From Lachnospiraceae bacterium (GTDB lineage Bacteria; Bacillota; Clostridia; Lachnospirales; Lachnospiraceae): a stretch of DNA of 8,484 nucleotides. Within the stretch, counting starts at the first letter, position 1; each line of letters begins with the position of its first letter. Location of the stretch: positions 1 through 8,484 of the forward strand of contig CAAFNG010000290.1 in the NCBI GenBank assembly GCA_900764225.1, in the 5' to 3' direction. This document shows positions 5,424 to 8,484 of the stretch, one piece after another. Position numbers and translations under genes: made by a program. The notes under the pieces are model-generated. The model searched no databases. It was given only the letters and a program-made list of their open reading frames with translations, and had not been told where the DNA came from.

Positions 5424-7238
5424 ATGAAATTTCGCACAAAACTGATTTTGGGTTTTTCCATTGTAATATTTTTTATATCGGCAATCCTGGGTATAGTCTG
5501 CTATAACTATAATTCAAAAAGGCTATCTGAAAAAGCAGCTCAAAGCCTGAAATTCTATTCCAGGCAGACAGCTGCTAATGTTGATTTTACAGTAGATTCC
5601 ATGAAGCATGTGACAGATTATATCCTGTCAGAACAGGATATGCTCAATGCAATGAAAACATTGCCGAAATATTATGAAAAAGGCAATTATGGATTTGGTA
5701 AAACGATAAAACATAATGATCTTCTGGATACCTTAAATATAGGACTTGCCATGTACTATATCGACAGTAATTTTTACAGGGTGATCATTTTTAATGAGTT
5801 CGGAGATGTGGCATCCAGTACAAATACCGGTTCCAAGCTTACCAATAAGGCAAGGAATATATCCGACATCAAATGGCTGAATTCAGCAACCAGAATGCAT
5901 GGTAAACCGATCCTGATAGCACCACATATGGATGGCTGGGGAATCAGGGAAAGCGAGGAAGTTTTTTCCCTGGCAAGAAAAGTTCAGGGTGGAGATTTCG
6001 GATATATTGAAGTTCAGTATGCTACGGATGAACTGAAGGATATATTTGAGATTCCGGATTCCGATATTAAAGTTGTGGCATTTCTTCCGGGAGGAGAAAT
6101 CTTGTATCAGTCCGAGGGCCTGACCGATGATCTGGTAAGCTATATAAAAAAACATCCGGAAGTAACAAAAATGGATTCTATTACCGTTTCTTCAGACACA
6201 AGCATGTGGGCATCAGCATCAGAGATATCCGATAATTATGGGATTCGTGTGGTTGCCCTGGAGGAAAAAACAGAGATCATTGCGGGGATGAAAGAGGCTG
6301 TGATGATCGCTCTGGGAATGGCTATAGGCTGCTTTGTGATCTCCATGGGAGTGGTAATCTTTATTGCCAGCAAGCTTTCCAGGCCGTTGACTGTGTTAAA
6401 GGATCAGATGGAAAATACAGGAATCGAGAATATGGATGCAGAGCTTGTGGTTCCGGATACAGATGATGAAGTGCAGGCAGTAGGAATCGCATACCAGAAT
6501 CTGATGCGGCGACTGAACGAATCCATTGTAAAAGAAAGACGAATGTCATTGCTTCAGCTTCAGGCACAGTTCGATACCCTGCAGGCGCAGGTCAATCCAC
6601 ATTTTCTTTACAATGTGCTCAATGTAATATCAAGCAGAGGCATTATGGACGGTGATGAGGAAATCTGCGAGATCTGCGGCTGTCTGGCAGCTATGCTCAG
6701 GTATTCCACGAACACAAAGGAGAGATATGCAACAGTAGAAAAGGAGCTGGAGTATCTTGAACGTTATATTTTTCTGCTGAAATCCAGATATGAACATCGG
6801 TTGGAAGTGGAAGTGGATTGTGAGGAATCCGTAAAACAGGAGCAGCTTCCCAAAATTGTGCTGCAGCAGCTGGTAGAGAACAGCATACAGCACGGATATA
6901 ATAACAGCAAAAATATCATGAAAATTTACGTACATGGCTGGAGAGATGAAACAGGCTGGTACTTTGAAGTCCGGGATAACGGACAGGGTACCACGGAAGA
7001 AGTGCGTGAAGAGTTAAACAAAAAAATGAGAAAAATCCGGAAAAAGATCATGTCCAGAGGAAGCAGTATAGAATTGGAAATCGGAGGTATGGGGCTGGCG
7101 AATACCTATGCAAGAATGTTTCTTGTGTACAATGGAAGAGCAGTATTCCGGATACGAAACCTTGAAGAGGGATTAAGTGTCATCATAGGGGTATCGGAAA
7201 AGGAGGATGAAGCCGATGTATCAGGTGATGATTGTTGA
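5424..7238 (+). CDS. Sensor histidine kinase, YesM/LytS family
   Basis: This 604-residue membrane kinase senses an extracellular cue and phosphorylates the partner regulator. A first membrane helix spans about residues 8-28. An extracellular domain of about 260 residues follows, its size consistent with a Cache-type sensor. A second membrane helix lies near 293-315 (IALGMAIGCFVISMGVVIFI). A HAMP linker follows (SKLSRPLTVLKDQMENTG, about 316-370). The His_kinase domain has the phospho-acceptor His393 in QVNPHFLYN. The ATPase domain shows the N box QLVENSIQHG (Asn486), G1 box DNGQG (Asp518) and G2 box GMGLANTYARM (about 555-565). The start chosen is ATG 5424, 5 bases after GAGGTG; a GTG two codons earlier lies in that site. 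It overlaps the regulator gene by 23 bases. Placement after the importer suggests it responds to the importer's substrate. Confidence 0.95.
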   Translation: MKFRTKLILGFSIVIFFISAILGIVCYNYNSKRLSEKAAQSLKFYSRQTAANVDFTVDSMKHVTDYILSEQDMLNAMKTLPKYYEKGNYGFGKTIKHNDLLDTLNIGLAMYYIDSNFYRVIIFNEFGDVASSTNTGSKLTNKARNISDIKWLNSATRMHGKPILIAPHMDGWGIRESEEVFSLARKVQGGDFGYIEVQYATDELKDIFEIPDSDIKVVAFLPGGEILYQSEGLTDDLVSYIKKHPEVTKMDSITVSSDTSMWASASEISDNYGIRVVALEEKTEIIAGMKEAVMIALGMAIGCFVISMGVVIFIASKLSRPLTVLKDQMENTGIENMDAELVVPDTDDEVQAVGIAYQNLMRRLNESIVKERRMSLLQLQAQFDTLQAQVNPHFLYNVLNVISSRGIMDGDEEICEICGCLAAMLRYSTNTKERYATVEKELEYLERYIFLLKSRYEHRLEVEVDCEESVKQEQLPKIVLQQLVENSIQHGYNNSKNIMKIYVHGWRDETGWYFEVRDNGQGTTEEVREELNKKMRKIRKKIMSRGSSIELEIGGMGLANTYARMFLVYNGRAVFRIRNLEEGLSVIIGVSEKEDEADVSGDDC

Positions 7239-8461
7239 TGATGAGCCGATGGCAGCCAGTCTGATCGTCAACATTATAAAACGAAAATACAGTAATTTTG
7301 ATATCATGGGAACTGCCTATGACGGTGAGGAAGCACTGGAACTGATGGAGAAAAAAAGGGAACCGGATGTTCTGATCACAGATATCCAGATGCCGGTGAT
7401 GAATGGACTGAAGCTTGTAGAAGAGACAAAGAAACGTTATCCGGAAGTGCTCAGTGTGATAGTCAGCGGATATCAGGAATTTGAATATGCGAAGCAGGCT
7501 ATCGCATTTGGGGTGTGTGATTATATCCTGAAACCGATCGTGCCGTCAGAGTTTGCCAAGCTGATCAAAAAGATTGAAGAGAAGCTGAGACAGAAATATT
7601 ACAAGGAACGGAACGTTCTTATGCACAGGATGGTAAATGAGCTTCCTGTAGATGAAAAAGCTCTCAGAAGATACTTTCAGTCGGAAAATTATTACGGGGC
7701 GATCGTCAGGCTGAACGGACTTCCAAGCCGCTATGGGGAGCGCGGAAGAAAAGAGATCTTTTCGGATATCAATGAGATGATACTGGCTTATGGCCGTGAC
7801 ACACAGGAGACCTTATATCTCTGTCCGGGCGAGATCGTCAGTGATGTGGATTATGAACAGATGATCCGCAGACGTATTGGAAAGGAGCAGCCGGAAGCTG
7901 CGTATGTTACTACCATCATCCGCCGAAAATCTGTTCCTGTGGGTCAGATCGGAGAAATGGTCCGGGAGCTTTACCGTAAGCTGGACGCCTCAATCATTCT
8001 GGGAAAAAATCAGACTCTGATCATTGAAGAGACAGATGGAGGACAGAGTACAGGGGCGCCCGGCAGAGATTATGAGTATCTGGAAGAGCTGGAATATCTT
8101 GCAGGAAAACAGAAGTATGACCGTCTCCAGAAAAAAACGGAGGAACTGATCCGCAAATGGGTAAAAGAAGAACATACCCAGCTCTGGATCGAAGGACGTG
8201 TTCGGCAGATCGGTTATCTGCTCCAACGCTACGATGCCGGAAACTGGGATTACCGTGAGACAGAATTTCTTATGGATGACATTTTCTCTACAGCAGAAAA
8301 TGTGGAGCAGCTTTGCAGCGGGATATCTGATATTTTCTTTAAGGATGTGCATGAGGAGACGGCTTCTGCGCAGAAAACAGATACAGAGGAATATTTTGAG
8401 AGTGTGAAAAAATATATCCAAAAGCATATGTCGGAACAGCTTTCCCTGCACAGTGTGAGCA
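7216..8461 (+). CDS. YesN-type response regulator, truncated at the contig end
   Basis: This is the cognate regulator of the kinase, open at its 3' end. The receiver domain (about residues 1-120) has all key residues: acidic pair Asp8-Asp9, phospho-acceptor Asp56 in VLITDIQMPVMNG, Ser84 in VIVSGY and Lys106 in YILKP. A variable middle region (about 125-385) has no motif I recognise. From about residue 390, EEYFESVKKYIQKHMSEQLSLHSVS matches the opening of an AraC-type helix-turn-helix domain, most of which (about 75-80 residues) is missing. The start ATG 7216 follows AAAAGGAGG (7198-7206) by 9 bases; an in-frame ATG at 7207 abuts the site and is unlikely. About 415 residues are genuine. After 8461 the reading frame continues into adapter sequence (VSYTHLT), which is not real protein. 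It probably activates the importer operon. Confidence 0.92.
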
Positions 8462-8484
8462 CTGTCTCTTATACACATCTGACG
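8462..8484. other. Nextera/Tn5 mosaic-end adapter at contig end (artefact)
   Basis: CTGTCTCTTATACACATCT (8462-8480) is the exact reverse complement of the 19-base Tn5 mosaic end used in Nextera libraries. The next four bases, GACG, match the start of the read-1 adapter tail. This is untrimmed sequencing adapter, not genome. On the opposite strand it creates an ORF starting MCIRDS, and on the forward strand the tail SYTHLT, both familiar adapter-derived peptides. Confidence 0.97.

Noticed and set aside
5296..5427. 43-codon ORF whose stop overlaps the kinase start as ATGA
   Set aside because: The overlap is suggestive of coupling, but there is no ribosome binding site, its start lies in the 3' arm of the long hairpin, and it runs through the terminator stem. 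The peptide has no recognisable features.
7990..8478. 162-codon minus-strand ORF starting MCIRDS
   Set aside because: It starts inside the Nextera adapter and runs antisense to the response regulator. MCIRDS is an adapter-derived peptide.
1..8484. CRISPR arrays, tRNA or rRNA genes, insertion sequences, phage or defence genes
   Set aside because: No regularly spaced repeats, no tRNA or rRNA signatures, and no transposase or integrase motifs were seen. The Tn5 end at 8462 is a library adapter, not a mobile element.

Overview
The window looks like a chromosomal contig end from a Gram-positive Clostridia species, most likely a Lachnospiraceae-type gut anaerobe. The clues are strong AAAGGAGG ribosome binding sites, intrinsic terminators, a short ThiC, a TPP riboswitch with a downstream terminator, and a CUT1 sugar importer paired with a YesM/YesN-type two-component system. 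The family assignment is inference. All recognised genes lie on the + strand.

Layout. Positions 1-251 hold the possible tail of an unrecognised gene and a complete 59-residue small ORF. Positions 224-544 are a regulatory leader: a near-consensus promoter, a TPP (THI-box) aptamer, a purine-rich linker with a degenerate repeat, and an intrinsic terminator just before thiC. thiC (545-1849) makes the thiamine pyrimidine HMP-P and is closed by its own terminator. Positions 1946-2128 are an intergenic control region with a 10-bp direct repeat at 22-bp spacing and an extended -10. Next come a sugar-type substrate-binding protein (2129-3448), a GC-rich stem-loop, and two MalF/MalG-type permeases (3532-4392 and 4394-5224). 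No ATPase gene is present, so a shared MsmX/UgpC-type ATPase encoded elsewhere is the likely partner. A structured gap of about 200 bases (5225-5423) holds three hairpins, the last terminator-like. A YesM/LytS-type sensor kinase (5424-7238) and an overlapping YesN-type response regulator (from 7216) follow.

How it fits together. Thiamine pyrophosphate should bind the leader and switch off thiC. The kinase-regulator pair probably senses an extracellular carbohydrate or a related cue. It is a good candidate to activate the importer upstream, perhaps through the direct repeat abutting the importer's weak -35. thiC and the importer are separated by a terminator and look functionally independent.

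The last 23 bases are not biological. They match the Nextera/Tn5 mosaic-end adapter (CTGTCTCTTATACACATCT) followed by GACG. The response regulator is therefore cut off by the assembly, losing nearly all of its AraC-type DNA-binding domain. I see no clearly new system. The best leads are the candidate operator, the hairpins around the importer, the missing lipidation cysteine in the binding protein, and the repeat-bearing riboswitch linker.
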